A stretch of 64,000 bases of DNA from Escherichia ruysiae (GTDB lineage: Bacteria; Pseudomonadota; Gammaproteobacteria; Enterobacterales; Enterobacteriaceae): the NCBI RefSeq assembly GCF_902498915.1, contig NZ_CABVLQ010000001.1; one strand, 5' to 3'. Positions 1 through 8,847 of this stretch are shown piece by piece (the stretch's first letter is position 1; each line of letters begins with the position of its first letter). Below the pieces are notes generated by a model. That model was not told the origin of the DNA, did no database searches, and saw only the letters and a list, made by a program, of their open reading frames with translations. Both the position numbers and the translations under genes were made by a program.

Positions 1-228
1 AATTTGCACATAATGGCTTGTACGCAAAAACGTACTTTGTTCATGCCGGATGCGGCGTGAACGCCTTATTCGGCCTACAAAACTTCGCAAATTCAATTCA
101 TTGCAGGGGGCGAGTCGGCCTGATAAGCGTAGCGCATCAGGCGGTATTACTTTTGTCATCGACCCGCCTCTTTTTTAATCGTTTCCCGCCTGTTACACTG
201 GATAGATAACCAGCACCTGGAGTCAACA
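1..228. repeat. REP-containing gap upstream of cho
   Basis: This stretch holds two REP-like palindromes and no convincing gene. The first, at about 43-80, has the core GCCGGATGCGGCG followed by a partly complementary arm ending in CGGCCTAC. The second, at about 114-145, reads CGGCCTGATAAGCG then CGCATCAGGCGG. A 63-codon open frame at 18-209 runs straight through both palindromes and is not credible as a gene. The cho promoter and its SOS box occupy the right end. Confidence 0.8.
196..215 (+). promoter_or_regulatory. LexA (SOS) box of cho
   Basis: The sequence CTGGATAGATAACCAG at 198-213 fits the LexA core CTG-N10-CAG, with an AT-rich centre. It lies only about 15 bp before the cho start codon, where LexA would cover the promoter or early transcribed region. 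In E. coli cho is known to be SOS-induced, which fits this site. Confidence 0.8.
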
Positions 229-1116
229 GTGGTACGGCGTTTAACTTCCCTGCGGCCAGAATTTGAAGCGGCGGCAATCTACGAATATCCCGAACATTTA
301 CGTTCATTCCTTAATGACTTACCCACCCGACCAGGGGTGTATCTGTTTCATGGCGAAAGTGACACCATGCCGCTCTATATCGGCAAAAGCGTTAATATCC
401 GCAGCCGGGTGCTTTCTCATTTACGCACTCCGGATGAAGCCGCCATGCTGCGGCAATCCCGGCGAATTAGCTGGATCTGCACCGCAGGCGAAATCGGTGC
501 GCTACTCCTTGAAGCGCGATTAATTAAAGAACAACAGCCACTGTTTAATAAACGCTTGCGCCGTAATCGCCAGCTCTGTGCCCTGCAACTGAATGAAAAG
601 CGTGTCAATGTGGTGTATGCCAAAGACGTGGATTTTTCTGCCGCAGCAAACTTATTCGGCCTGTTTGCCAACCGTCGTGCGGCTTTACAAGCATTACAGA
701 CCATCGCCGATGAACAAAAACTTTGTTATGGCTTGCTCGGGCTGGAACCGTTAAGTCGCGGGCGCGCTTGTTTTCGTTCGGCGCTAAAACGTTGCGCCGG
801 GGCGTGCTGCGGTAAAGAGAGCCATGACGCTCATGCGCTACGTTTGCGTCAGTCTCTGGAGCGTTTGCGGGTTGTTTGTTGGCCATGGCGAGGTGCGGTG
901 GCGCTGAAAGAACAGCATCCGGAAATGACGCAATATCATATTATTCATAACTGGCTGTGGCTGGGTGCCGTTAATTCGCCGGAAGAGGCAGCAACGTTAA
1001 TTCGCACACCCGCCGGGTTTGATCACGACGGTTATAAAATCCTCTGTAAACCTCTGCTTTCCGGTAACTATGAAATCACTGAACTTGATCCGGAGAATAG
1101 CCTGCCAGCCAGTTAA
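229..1116 (+). CDS. cho: Cho, UvrC-like excinuclease (3' incision)
   Basis: A 295-residue protein of the UvrC N-terminal (GIY-YIG) type. Cho makes the 3' incision in UvrAB-dependent nucleotide excision repair and acts on some bulky lesions that UvrC handles poorly. The GIY-YIG domain is seen at about residues 36-75 (PGVYLF, then LYIGKSVNIRSRV). A Cys-rich segment (CFRSALKRCAGACCG) lies near residues 185-200, as in UvrC. The start is GTG, placed after the GGAG-like CTGGAG and directly downstream of a LexA box. The UvrB-binding and RNase H-like parts of UvrC are missing, as is normal for Cho. The 3' end overlaps ves, transcribed convergently, by 41 bp. Confidence 0.96.
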   Translation: MVRRLTSLRPEFEAAAIYEYPEHLRSFLNDLPTRPGVYLFHGESDTMPLYIGKSVNIRSRVLSHLRTPDEAAMLRQSRRISWICTAGEIGALLLEARLIKEQQPLFNKRLRRNRQLCALQLNEKRVNVVYAKDVDFSAAANLFGLFANRRAALQALQTIADEQKLCYGLLGLEPLSRGRACFRSALKRCAGACCGKESHDAHALRLRQSLERLRVVCWPWRGAVALKEQHPEMTQYHIIHNWLWLGAVNSPEEAATLIRTPAGFDHDGYKILCKPLLSGNYEITELDPENSLPAS

Positions 1117-1651
1117 TTTCACTGAACAGCAGTTTGCCTTGCGGTTGCAAAAGCCGCAGGGTGTGCCTTCCGTCGTACCAGCACGCGCCCTGGTCGGTAG
1201 TCAACAGCTTGTCGCCCAGTTGCCACGCGCCACTAATTACAAACACCACCCCACCGCGTGAGCCAAAAGTGGTGAACGTGCGATCGGCAATTCTGACTTT
1301 CGCCTTACAGGCATCAAGGCGCGTCATAATGTTGAAATCCATCGACATCTGACCTTCAGTCAGTTTCGCTTTTACCACCTGATCCGCAGCGAAAGCAAAA
1401 GGCTGTAGCGGTTTTAAGGTATGGCTAAAACGGTTAGTACTTTCAAGGAGCATCTCACCGCCTTCCAGCAGCGTCACGCTCCTTTCCATTCCCGGAAACA
1501 AAGAAAACTCACCATTTGCCGCAATGGAAGCAATGCTGGCACGCCAGTAAAAATCACGTTTTGCCGGAGGAAAGCTACAGATTTCACGAGTTTCACCGGC
1601 AGCGTTTCGCCACAGGTTCACCGACATTTTACGCATATCAAAGTATTCCAT
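1076..1651 (-). CDS. ves: Ves, HutD/cupin family stress protein
   Basis: A 191-residue protein of the HutD/Ves family, which has a double cupin fold. Its biochemical role is unknown; the E. coli gene has been linked to cold and other environmental stress. The chosen start gives MEYFDMRKMSVNLWRNAAGE, with the family's conserved W-x-N-x-x-G-x-T/E-R-E start; 21 further codons are open upstream without support. There is no signal peptide or membrane segment, so it should be cytoplasmic. Its last 41 bp overlap the end of cho on the other strand. Identity is by memory of the K-12 protein, from which it differs at a number of residues. Confidence 0.9.
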   Translation of the reverse strand: MEYFDMRKMSVNLWRNAAGETREICSFPPAKRDFYWRASIASIAANGEFSLFPGMERSVTLLEGGEMLLESTNRFSHTLKPLQPFAFAADQVVKAKLTEGQMSMDFNIMTRLDACKAKVRIADRTFTTFGSRGGVVFVISGAWQLGDKLLTTDQGACWYDGRHTLRLLQPQGKLLFSEINWLAGYSPDQVQ

Positions 1652-1770
1652 ACTCGCTCCCGGCATGCTCTTTTCATTGTTATCGTTCAGGCAACCGTGG
1701 ATTGTTATCGGCAACTCGGGTGATTTACCTTAGTGGTGATTAGACTTTTTTTGCAAAAGTTGAAGAACAG

Positions 1771-1834
1771 AAAAGAAAACCGCCGATCCTGTCCACCGCA
1801 TTGCTGCAAGGTAGTGGACAAGACCGGCGGTCTT
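1771..1834 (-). terminator. Long GC-rich hairpin after spy (boxC-like repeat)
   Basis: On the minus strand the sequence folds as ACCGCCGG...TTGTCCAC, a loop, then GTGGACAGGATCGGCGG followed by TTTTCTTTTCT. This is a strong imperfect stem with a U-rich tail just beyond the spy stop codon, so it probably terminates spy. The same kind of ~56-bp GC-rich palindrome is dispersed in E. coli intergenic regions (boxC type, from memory). Confidence 0.7.
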
Positions 1835-1853
1835 AAGTTGTCAGGCTGAAAGA

Positions 1854-2339
1854 TTATTCAGCAGTTGCAGGCATTTTACCTTTTGCCGCAGGGCGTTCTG
1901 TCAGACGCTTCTCAAAATTAGCATTAAATTGCTTTTTCTGCTCCGGCGTCAGGATGTTGTAAATCTTGTTCTGGGTTTCCAGGTGCGCCAGCATGTTAGC
2001 TTTGCGCTGTTCTTCCATTTTTGCGATCTGCGCTTCAGCTTTCGCTTTGTCGAAGGTATCGCTGGCAATAATGTCATGCATTGCGCGGCGTTCTTCCAGC
2101 GGCGGGCGTTTCATCTGGTCACGCTGACCTTTCATGATTTCGCGAATCTGCTGTTTCTGCGCGTCGGTCAGGTTCAGATCTTTAAACATCATGTCGTGAT
2201 GCGGACCGAATTTACCTTTATGGTGCATCATCGGCTTCGCGTCAGCCGGTGCTGCAGTAGTGGTATCGGCGGCATGGGCCAGGTTAGCCGCGCCAAAAGC
2301 CAGGGTAGAGGCAACAAACAGTGCAGTTAATTTACGCAT
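1854..2339 (-). CDS. spy: Spy, periplasmic ATP-independent chaperone
   Basis: A 161-residue precursor with a clear Sec signal peptide (MRKLTALFVASTLAFGAANL then AHA, cleavage near residue 23). The mature protein is rich in Met, Lys and Gln. It carries the two LTxxQ motifs that define the Spy/CpxP family, LTDAQKQQIREIM and LTPEQKKQF. Spy forms a cradle-shaped dimer in the periplasm that binds unfolded proteins and prevents aggregation without ATP. It is known to be induced by envelope stress through BaeSR and CpxAR; an exact-looking BaeR box lies about 140 bp upstream. It is a single-gene unit with its own terminator hairpin. Confidence 0.98.
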   Translation of the reverse strand: MRKLTALFVASTLAFGAANLAHAADTTTAAPADAKPMMHHKGKFGPHHDMMFKDLNLTDAQKQQIREIMKGQRDQMKRPPLEERRAMHDIIASDTFDKAKAEAQIAKMEEQRKANMLAHLETQNKIYNILTPEQKKQFNANFEKRLTERPAAKGKMPATAE

Positions 2340-2477
2340 ATTCTATATCCTTCCTTTCAGTTATTTATTACGGCTTTCTTAAGTAGCGTGCCGTGTTGAC
2401 GAGATTAACTTTACTGACTTTAGCGTCAATTAATCAGAGCAACGGTAAAACAATGAAAGTGTAAAAAACACTTTTGC

Positions 2478-2495
2478 GCCAATTATGGAGAAAAA
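2478..2495 (-). promoter_or_regulatory. BaeR box upstream of spy
   Basis: On the minus strand the site reads TTTTTCTCCATAATTGGC, a full match to the BaeR consensus TTTTTCTCCATDATTGGC. It points toward spy, whose start codon is about 140 bp away. Spy is a known member of the BaeSR envelope-stress regulon. Confidence 0.85.
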
Positions 2496-2640
2496 AAGAA
2501 AATTTGATGGAGAGTGATGATGAAATATTACAACACACTGATTTTGCAGAAATTATGAAGAACTATACCTGATGACTGGTGATAAATAAAGCAAATAACC
2601 AGGATTAATCCGCATTATTTCATTAAAAAGCCAGTAAATA

Positions 2641-2662
2641 CCCGCAGAATGATTTCTGCGGG
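2641..2662 (-). terminator. Terminator of the ast operon
   Basis: A perfect 9-bp stem, CCCGCAGAA/TTCTGCGGG with a 4-nt loop, lies directly after the astE stop codon. On the minus strand it is followed by TATTTACT. The tail is only moderately U-rich. Confidence 0.6.
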
Positions 2663-2668
2663 CAAGTA

Positions 2669-3637
2669 TTAGGTTATTTTTTCCAGCATTAATCCCGCAC
2701 GTAATCCCGTCGCCACCAATGGATTAGGGAATAACACATACTCAACATCATGAGTCACAGTAAAGTGTTCCTCACCATCCTGCGCCAACAACGTTCCTTT
2801 CTTAAACGGCGTGAAGTTCAGCGTCTCGCTTGCCATATGCAGTTCGAAGGATGATGAGTGGCGGGTAATTTGCGAAACGACCCGATAGCGTAGCGGCGAC
2901 TTTCTCTCAGTACCGACACTCACGCCAGATAACAGCGCAGCAATCGCGCTGGCGGTGGGTGAAAACTGGCGAAGATCGTTTTTGCCAAATGGCAATGCTT
3001 TACCAAGTTCCAGCGTACACGCCAGTGCACCGAAATGTTCGGCACTAAAATGGGTAAACGTGCCCCCCGGCGCCTGGTGAAACACCAATGCCTCCAGCCC
3101 TGCCGCACCCAGCCATGTCAGAAAGTTTTCGTCCCAGGGAATATTACGTTGCGGTAAAACACCAAACCGTGGGTGATACGAACCACGAATCGCGGTATGC
3201 AGATCAAGATGCCAGCGGACAGACTCTTTACCCTGTTCATAAAAATCTTCCAGACACTGTTCCAGCTCGCGCGCACGGCACGTTTCGCCGCTTTCGGCAA
3301 AACGCTGCCAGCGTCCGCCAAACATGCGATTCATATCACTATGGCAATAACGTGTCCCTTGCTTCAGCGCCGGGGGATTTCCAAGGATCGCCAGTAACCG
3401 CCAGCGTAGAGGGATCTCGCCGTGGAGAATCGCGCCAAGCAAAGCATCAAGCATTTCTACCGGCGCGGTTTCATTACCGTGTATTCCCGCAGAAATCACC
3501 AGCGCACCTTGCGGTGGCGTTAACGGCGTCAGTTCCAGCACACCATCACCCAGCCAGCGCCAGCGAATACCGTTGCTTTCCCTCTCACTCATGGCTGGTT
3601 TTTTGCCCGTTAAGGTCAGGGCAAGAAAATTATCCAT
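2669..3637 (-). CDS. astE: AstE, N-succinylglutamate desuccinylase
   Basis: A 322-residue zinc hydrolase of the aspartoacylase/carboxypeptidase A-like family. It performs the last step of the AST pathway, splitting N2-succinylglutamate into glutamate and succinate. Expected zinc ligands are visible: SAGIHGNETAP (His and Glu, about residues 53-56) and WHLDLHTAIRG (His, about 147). The start at 3637 gives MDNFLALTLTGKK; five more codons are open upstream. It overlaps the end of astB by 8 bp, implying translational coupling as the last gene of the operon. It shows more substitutions against my memory of K-12 AstE than neighbouring genes do, but no break. Confidence 0.96.
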   Translation of the reverse strand: MDNFLALTLTGKKPAMSERESNGIRWRWLGDGVLELTPLTPPQGALVISAGIHGNETAPVEMLDALLGAILHGEIPLRWRLLAILGNPPALKQGTRYCHSDMNRMFGGRWQRFAESGETCRARELEQCLEDFYEQGKESVRWHLDLHTAIRGSYHPRFGVLPQRNIPWDENFLTWLGAAGLEALVFHQAPGGTFTHFSAEHFGALACTLELGKALPFGKNDLRQFSPTASAIAALLSGVSVGTERKSPLRYRVVSQITRHSSSFELHMASETLNFTPFKKGTLLAQDGEEHFTVTHDVEYVLFPNPLVATGLRAGLMLEKIT

Positions 3638-4973
3638 TGCTCCCTCCCTCACGCTGAAACGGATAAACCGAACCGAGATTCAGTAAACGGGTCAGCGAAT
3701 CCAGGGCTTCCCTTCCTTCACGCAGCAATTGCGGGTCGGAAAGATCGGCGGCAGTAAGACGATCGCGATAGTAGCGATCCACCCAGTCATTGAGCGTATT
3801 AAACAAGGTATCGTTCATCATCACAGCCGGGTTTACCGTCTGATATTCTTCTGCCGTCAGCACCACACGTAACCGCAGGCACGCCGGGCCTCCGCCGTTT
3901 GCCATACTTTCGCGTAAATCAAAAACTTTCAGCTCGCTTATCGGGTTATCGGCAGCAAGCAATTCATTGAGATAACGCCATACTCCAGCATGTTCCCGAC
4001 ACTCCTGTGGCAGCACCAACACCATCGAACCATCATCACGGCTCAGTAACTGGCTGTTAAACAGATAAGTCGAGACAGCATCCGCTACGGAAACCTGTGC
4101 CGCCGGAACTTCTATCACCATAAAACCGTTCACCCGCGCGCGCAGGTTTGCCAGTAATTGCGCCTGGCGGGCGAACGCCTGCTGATGGCAAAACAGCACC
4201 TGGCGGTTGCTCACCGCAATGACATCATTATGAAAACCCCCCTGGTCGATGACGTCCGGATTTTGCTGGGCGAAAATCACCTGCTGCGGATTCACCTGAT
4301 TCAACCTGGCGACCGCCTCACTGGCTTCGCGGGTTTGCCGCGCCGGATAACGGGAAGGTCGCGTGCCATTGCCCTCTTCTCGGCCATAGACGAAAACCTG
4401 TATACCCGGATCACCATAGTTACCACCGAGCCGATTGTGGTTTGCCGCCCCCTCATCCCCCAGCATCGCCACCTGCGGCAGAGCAGAATGAACGGTGAAC
4501 TTCTCTTCATCGTTAAAAATCGCTTTTAACAGCGACTCGGTGACGGGCGCTTCCAGCGAACGGTGAAATTTATTGTTCAGGTTGGCGACGGTCAGATGCA
4601 CTTTGCCATCCAGCGTATCAGCGGATGGCGCTACCGTGGCTGCATTCGCTACCCACATTGGCGAAGCGGAACTGACGCTGGAAAGCCAGTGCGGAGCCTG
4701 ACGGGCAACCTTTTCCAGCACTTGTTCATCGCTGCCGCTGAATCCCAGTTGACGCAAAACAGGAATAAACGGTCGCTCGTGCGGCGGGATCACCGCCTGG
4801 GGGAATCCCGCATCAGCAAGGGCTTTCATTTTCAATAAGCCCTGTTTTGCCGCCAGTCGCGGATTAGAGACCTGAAAACGGTGGCGGGTAGAGGCTTCAT
4901 TGCCAAACGACAGCCCCGCGTAATGATGCGTCAGCCCCACCAGCCCGTCGAAATTCACTTCCCGGGCGTTCAT
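3630..4973 (-). CDS. astB: AstB, N-succinylarginine dihydrolase
   Basis: A 447-residue enzyme of the amidinotransferase (pentein) fold. It converts N2-succinylarginine to N2-succinylornithine, CO2 and two ammonia, the nitrogen-releasing step of arginine catabolism. The catalytic Cys365 is seen in NGGGPACLRLRVV. A Glu/His pair typical of the family lies in the central region, with FHNDVIAVSN around residue 248. The N-terminus NFDGLVGLTHHYAGLS is characteristic. Its ATG overlaps the stop of astD by 4 bp (ATGA type), and its 3' end overlaps astE. Confidence 0.97.
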   Translation of the reverse strand: MNAREVNFDGLVGLTHHYAGLSFGNEASTRHRFQVSNPRLAAKQGLLKMKALADAGFPQAVIPPHERPFIPVLRQLGFSGSDEQVLEKVARQAPHWLSSVSSASPMWVANAATVAPSADTLDGKVHLTVANLNNKFHRSLEAPVTESLLKAIFNDEEKFTVHSALPQVAMLGDEGAANHNRLGGNYGDPGIQVFVYGREEGNGTRPSRYPARQTREASEAVARLNQVNPQQVIFAQQNPDVIDQGGFHNDVIAVSNRQVLFCHQQAFARQAQLLANLRARVNGFMVIEVPAAQVSVADAVSTYLFNSQLLSRDDGSMVLVLPQECREHAGVWRYLNELLAADNPISELKVFDLRESMANGGGPACLRLRVVLTAEEYQTVNPAVMMNDTLFNTLNDWVDRYYRDRLTAADLSDPQLLREGREALDSLTRLLNLGSVYPFQREGGSNG

Positions 4974-6448
4974 GGCACCACCTCATCGGAAAAATCAAGC
5001 CCGGGATTAAGCGTAGTGGGCAGCGTTAATGAAGATGATTCAAGACTTGCCATCGGCCAGGCACAATAATCAGCGGCGTACCAGGCACTTGGTCGGTGGT
5101 TGCCGGAAGCGCCAACGCCACCAAATGGTGCAGTACTGGCTGCACCGGTAAGCGGTTTGTTCCAGTTGACGATCCCCGCCCGCGCTTCCAGTAACAGTCT
5201 ATCGAACTTTTCCCGCTCCGGTGACACCAGCCCGCAAGAGAGGCCAAAGCGAGTGTTATTCGCCATCTTAATCGCCTCATCAAAGGTGTCATAACGCCAG
5301 ACGCGCAATAGCGGCCCGAACACTTCTTCATCCGGCACGCCAGCAACGCCCGTCATTTCGATGATCCCCGGCGTCAGCAACGATGTTCCTGCGCGCAGTA
5401 AGCGTGGTGCAAGCAGCGTTCGTCCCCCCATTGCTTCCAGTTCCTGCCAGGCAGAAACAACCTGCTGCGCGGCCTGCTCTGATATCAGCCCGCCAATAAA
5501 TGGCTGTGGTTCGTCATCCCAGTTACCTGGCGTTAACCGCTGGCTGACGGCAACCAGGCGAGCAAGGAACGCATCGCCCTGCGCCCCGCGTTTAAGCATT
5601 AAACGGCGGGCGCAAGTGCAGCGTTGCCCGGCAGTGACAAATGCTGACTGAATAGTCAGATGCACTGCGGCGTCGATATCCGCCACGTCATCAATAATCA
5701 GCGGGTTATTGCCGCCCATTTCAAGGGCGAGGATTTTTTCCGGCTGACCAGAAAGCTGGCGATGCAACTGGTAGCCCGTGTTGGCGCTGCCGGTGAACAG
5801 CAAACCGTCGAGGTCTTCCAGCGCACTCAGCGCCTGACCCGTTTCGCGCCCACCCTGCACCAGATTCAACACCCCCGACGGCAAGCCTGCCTGCTGCCAT
5901 AAGCGCATTACCACCTCGCCACTCCACGGTGTCAGTTCGCTGGGTTTAAAGATAATTGTGTTGCCTGCCAGCAGCGCCGGAACGATATGCCCGTTCGGCA
6001 AATGCCCTGGGAAATTGTACGGTCCAAACACGGCCAGTACGCCGTGCGGGCGATGGCGCAAACTCGCCGCACCGTCTGGCATTTCGCTGCGCTGCTCGCC
6101 CGTGCGCACGTGATACGCCTTGATTGATATCGCGATTTTATTAATCATCGCCGTCACTTCGGTTGCCGCTTCCCAGCGCGGCTTACCCGTTTCTCTGGCA
6201 ATAATCGCCGTTAATTCGGCTTTATTGCTTTCCAGCAGTCCGGCAAAGCGTTCAACTCTTACCTGACGATCGCCAAAGGAGAGCCGCGCCCAACGCGGAA
6301 ACGCGGCGCGTGCAGCACGACAAGCCAGCTCCACCTGAGCGGCATCGGCATCATTGCCTTGCCATAATACGTCGCCCGATACCGGATTATGCTTCACGCG
6401 AAGTGCGCCCTGCCCCGTCACCCAGTCGCCGTTGATCCATAAAGTCAT
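4970..6448 (-). CDS. astD: AstD, succinylglutamate semialdehyde dehydrogenase
   Basis: A 492-residue NAD-dependent aldehyde dehydrogenase that oxidises N-succinylglutamate 5-semialdehyde to N-succinylglutamate. Family motifs are present in order: PYNFPGHLPNGH, cofactor-binding FTGSANTGYQLHRQL, the general base region LALEMGGNNPLI, and the catalytic Cys in GQRCTCARR. The start is set at MTLWINGDW (6448); the open frame extends 19 codons further but into astA. It overlaps astA and astB by 4 bp on each side, as expected for a tightly coupled operon. Confidence 0.97.
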   Translation of the reverse strand: MTLWINGDWVTGQGALRVKHNPVSGDVLWQGNDADAAQVELACRAARAAFPRWARLSFGDRQVRVERFAGLLESNKAELTAIIARETGKPRWEAATEVTAMINKIAISIKAYHVRTGEQRSEMPDGAASLRHRPHGVLAVFGPYNFPGHLPNGHIVPALLAGNTIIFKPSELTPWSGEVVMRLWQQAGLPSGVLNLVQGGRETGQALSALEDLDGLLFTGSANTGYQLHRQLSGQPEKILALEMGGNNPLIIDDVADIDAAVHLTIQSAFVTAGQRCTCARRLMLKRGAQGDAFLARLVAVSQRLTPGNWDDEPQPFIGGLISEQAAQQVVSAWQELEAMGGRTLLAPRLLRAGTSLLTPGIIEMTGVAGVPDEEVFGPLLRVWRYDTFDEAIKMANNTRFGLSCGLVSPEREKFDRLLLEARAGIVNWNKPLTGAASTAPFGGVGASGNHRPSAWYAADYCAWPMASLESSSLTLPTTLNPGLDFSDEVVP

Positions 6449-7479
6449 GTTGTTTTCTCCTCTGCGCACAGGCGCACCAGACGAACGCGATCCCCGGCGT
6501 GGCACTTGAGAGCGTCCAGTTGTGCGGCGGTTAAAATCAAACGCTGGGTTGCCGGATCGGCACGCACCAGTACCACGCGGAAATGGTGATAATTTTCATT
6601 AGCGACCAGACAGGCCGGGAAATCCCCCTGCGCTGGCTGCCCTTCCGCTACTTCCACCAGCCGACTTTTGCGGATGGCGCGAACGCGGTCGATGTCACAC
6701 TCCAGCGTCGGTCCACCGTCGAAGATGTCGATATAGTTACGGTAGCGAAAACCCTCTTTTTCCAGCACCGCACGCGCGGGAGCTGTTTGCGGATGCACCT
6801 GGCCGATAACGTCCTGCGCTTCCTGGGATAAAAAGTCCGTATAGATCGGATGTTTTGGCATCAGTTCAGCGATAAACGCCTTTTGACCAGTACCGCAGAG
6901 AAAATCAGCGCGGCTAAAATCCATCGAAAAGAAGCGTTTACCGAGGCTTTGCCAGAACGGCGAATAGCCGTGTTCGTCAATCACGCCGCGCATTTCGGCG
7001 ACCACTTTGTCGTTAAACTTGTCACGAAAAGCCGCCATAAACATAAAGCGCGATTTCGACAGCAAATAGCCATTGCCCTCTTTGCGCCACTCCGGGTCGA
7101 GGAACAACGTGCATAACTCACTGCTTCCGGTGTGATCATTACTGAGAAACAGCGTCGGTAGCGCGTTATAGACATTCAACTCTTTCGAAGCATGAACCAG
7201 CGTACCGACGCGATAGTTGTACCAGGGATCGTTTAGCCCGACAGCCACCTCAATAGCGCAAATACCCGCCACGGTGCCTGTCTCGCTCTCTTCCAGCACG
7301 AACACATAACCCTGCTCGCTTTCGGGTAATTCGCCCTGCCAGGTTTTAATGGATCTGTCGATACGCGCCGAAAGCGTGGCTTCATTGGCAGGGAGCGACG
7401 TCAGGCCGCCGCCCGTTTTACCAGCAAGCTGCATTAACGCCGCGACATCGGTGCGCTCAACGGGACGGATGACCATCAT
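6445..7479 (-). CDS. astA: AstA, arginine N-succinyltransferase
   Basis: A 344-residue member of the arginine succinyltransferase family with a GNAT-related fold. It uses succinyl-CoA to make N2-succinylarginine, the committed step of the AST pathway. The N-terminus MMVIRPVERTDVAALMQLAG and the segments TLFLSNDHTGSSELCTLFLD and RGVIDEHGYSPFW are typical. It is a single-subunit form, unlike the two-subunit AruF/AruG of Pseudomonas. The start codon overlaps the astC stop by 4 bp. Confidence 0.97.
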   Translation of the reverse strand: MMVIRPVERTDVAALMQLAGKTGGGLTSLPANEATLSARIDRSIKTWQGELPESEQGYVFVLEESETGTVAGICAIEVAVGLNDPWYNYRVGTLVHASKELNVYNALPTLFLSNDHTGSSELCTLFLDPEWRKEGNGYLLSKSRFMFMAAFRDKFNDKVVAEMRGVIDEHGYSPFWQSLGKRFFSMDFSRADFLCGTGQKAFIAELMPKHPIYTDFLSQEAQDVIGQVHPQTAPARAVLEKEGFRYRNYIDIFDGGPTLECDIDRVRAIRKSRLVEVAEGQPAQGDFPACLVANENYHHFRVVLVRADPATQRLILTAAQLDALKCHAGDRVRLVRLCAEEKTT

Positions 7480-8696
7480 GATGAACCCCGGCTAACAAAG
7501 TGTTCGCAAGTAGCGGCAAAGCGATCCAGGCCGGTCGTCACCTCTTCTTCGCTGACGTTGAGCGCCGGCGCAAAGCGCACCACGTTGCCACCCGCAATCA
7601 GCACCATCACGCCTGCTTTCGCCGCCTCCTGAGAGATCAGTTTCGCTTGTCCTGCGTAATCCGCATTCAGCACACAGCCAATCAACAGACCTAAGCCACG
7701 AATTTCACTGAACAAACCGCAGCGATGATTAATGGTATTAAGACGCTCAACAAACCAGTCGTGACGCTGTTTGACACCAGTAAGCATCTCTGGCGTGTTG
7801 ATGAGATCAAGCACTTTACCCGCCACCGCCGAGGCCAGCGGATTACCACCATAAGTGGTGCCGTGAGTGCCAACGGTCATCACCCGGCCGCACTCTTCGG
7901 TTGCCAGCAGCGCACCAATCGGGAAACCGCCGCCCAGGGCTTTAGCGGTGGTCAGCAGATCGGGCGTCACCCCGTAGTGCATATAGGCATACAGTTCACC
8001 GGTGCGCCCGACGCCGGTTTGTACCTCATCGAAAATCAGCAATGCATTGTGGCGATCGCATAGCTCACGCAATCCCTGCAAAAATGCCTTGCTGGCTGGC
8101 ACCACGCCGCCTTCGCCCTGTACTGGCTCGACGATCACCGCGCAGGTGGAGTCGTCAATCAGCGCACTGGCAGAATTAATATCGTTATACGCGGCGTGGC
8201 GGATATCCGGCGGCAGTGGCGCGAAATCCTGTGAATAGGCTGGCTGCCCGCCCGCACTAACGGTAAACAGCGTGCGCCCGTGGAAAGCATTTTTAAACGC
8301 CACGATGCCGCTCTTATGGCTACCGTAGCGGTCGTGAGCGTATTTGCGCGCCAGCTTCAGCGCCGCTTCGTTAGCCTCCGCGCCGGAGTTACAAAAGAAC
8401 ACGCGATCGGCAAACGTCGCGTCAATGAGCTTTTTCGCCAGCCGTAATACCGGCTCGTTGGTGTAACCATTACCGGTATGCCAGAACTTACTCGCCTGCT
8501 CGTTCAGCGTCTCCCGCAGTTCCGGATGCGCATGACCCAGTGCGTTCACTGCAATGCCACCCGCGAAGTCGATATACTCTTTCCCCTGCTGATCCCACAA
8601 GCGCGAACCTTCGCCACGTACCGGAATAAACGGTGCCGGAGCGTAAACAGGTATCATCCATTCATCAAAATTTTCACGCGTAATTGGCTGAGACAT
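7476..8696 (-). CDS. astC: AstC, succinylornithine transaminase
   Basis: A 406-residue class III PLP-dependent aminotransferase. It converts N2-succinylornithine and 2-oxoglutarate to N2-succinylglutamate 5-semialdehyde and glutamate, and can also act on acetylornithine. The PLP-binding signature is clear: LLIFDEVQTGVGRTG, with the Schiff-base lysine in TTAKALGGGFP. It is the first gene of astCADBE. A sigma-54 promoter lies about 75 bp upstream, in line with the known induction of ast under nitrogen limitation. Confidence 0.97.
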   Translation of the reverse strand: MSQPITRENFDEWMIPVYAPAPFIPVRGEGSRLWDQQGKEYIDFAGGIAVNALGHAHPELRETLNEQASKFWHTGNGYTNEPVLRLAKKLIDATFADRVFFCNSGAEANEAALKLARKYAHDRYGSHKSGIVAFKNAFHGRTLFTVSAGGQPAYSQDFAPLPPDIRHAAYNDINSASALIDDSTCAVIVEPVQGEGGVVPASKAFLQGLRELCDRHNALLIFDEVQTGVGRTGELYAYMHYGVTPDLLTTAKALGGGFPIGALLATEECGRVMTVGTHGTTYGGNPLASAVAGKVLDLINTPEMLTGVKQRHDWFVERLNTINHRCGLFSEIRGLGLLIGCVLNADYAGQAKLISQEAAKAGVMVLIAGGNVVRFAPALNVSEEEVTTGLDRFAATCEHFVSRGSS

Positions 8697-8768
8697 AGCG
8701 ACCCCTACAGTAAATAAATAGTTATTTATATGTTAATAATAAGTGACGATTACGCTGTAAATGTAGAT

Positions 8769-8784
8769 TGCAGGGTTCGTGCCA
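8769..8784 (-). promoter_or_regulatory. Sigma-54 promoter of astCADBE
   Basis: On the minus strand the site reads TGGCACGAACCCTGCA, matching the -24/-12 consensus TGGCAC-N5-TTGCA except C for the first T of TTGC. It points to astC with the expected start of transcription near 8757. The ast operon is known to be activated by NtrC under nitrogen limitation. Confidence 0.85.
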
Positions 8785-8847
8785 GCCAGTGGTAAAAGTG
8801 CATAAACGGCGGCAGTTAACTGGAAATCAAGGCGTTACAACCCAGCG

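Larger units (their letters stand above)
2340..2668. other. spy control region and astE 3' flank
   Basis: No credible gene lies in this 329-bp AT-rich gap. It holds the spy promoter region with a BaeR box at 2478-2495, and the astE terminator hairpin at 2641-2662. Very short plus-strand open frames near 2509 (about 21 codons) lack a ribosome site. Confidence 0.8.

Noticed and set aside
18..209. 63-codon frame at the left end
   Set aside because: It runs through two REP palindromes and the cho promoter; no ribosome site.
2509..2575. Short plus-strand frames between spy and astE
   Set aside because: About 13-21 codons, no ribosome site and no known homologue; the region is better explained as spy regulatory DNA.
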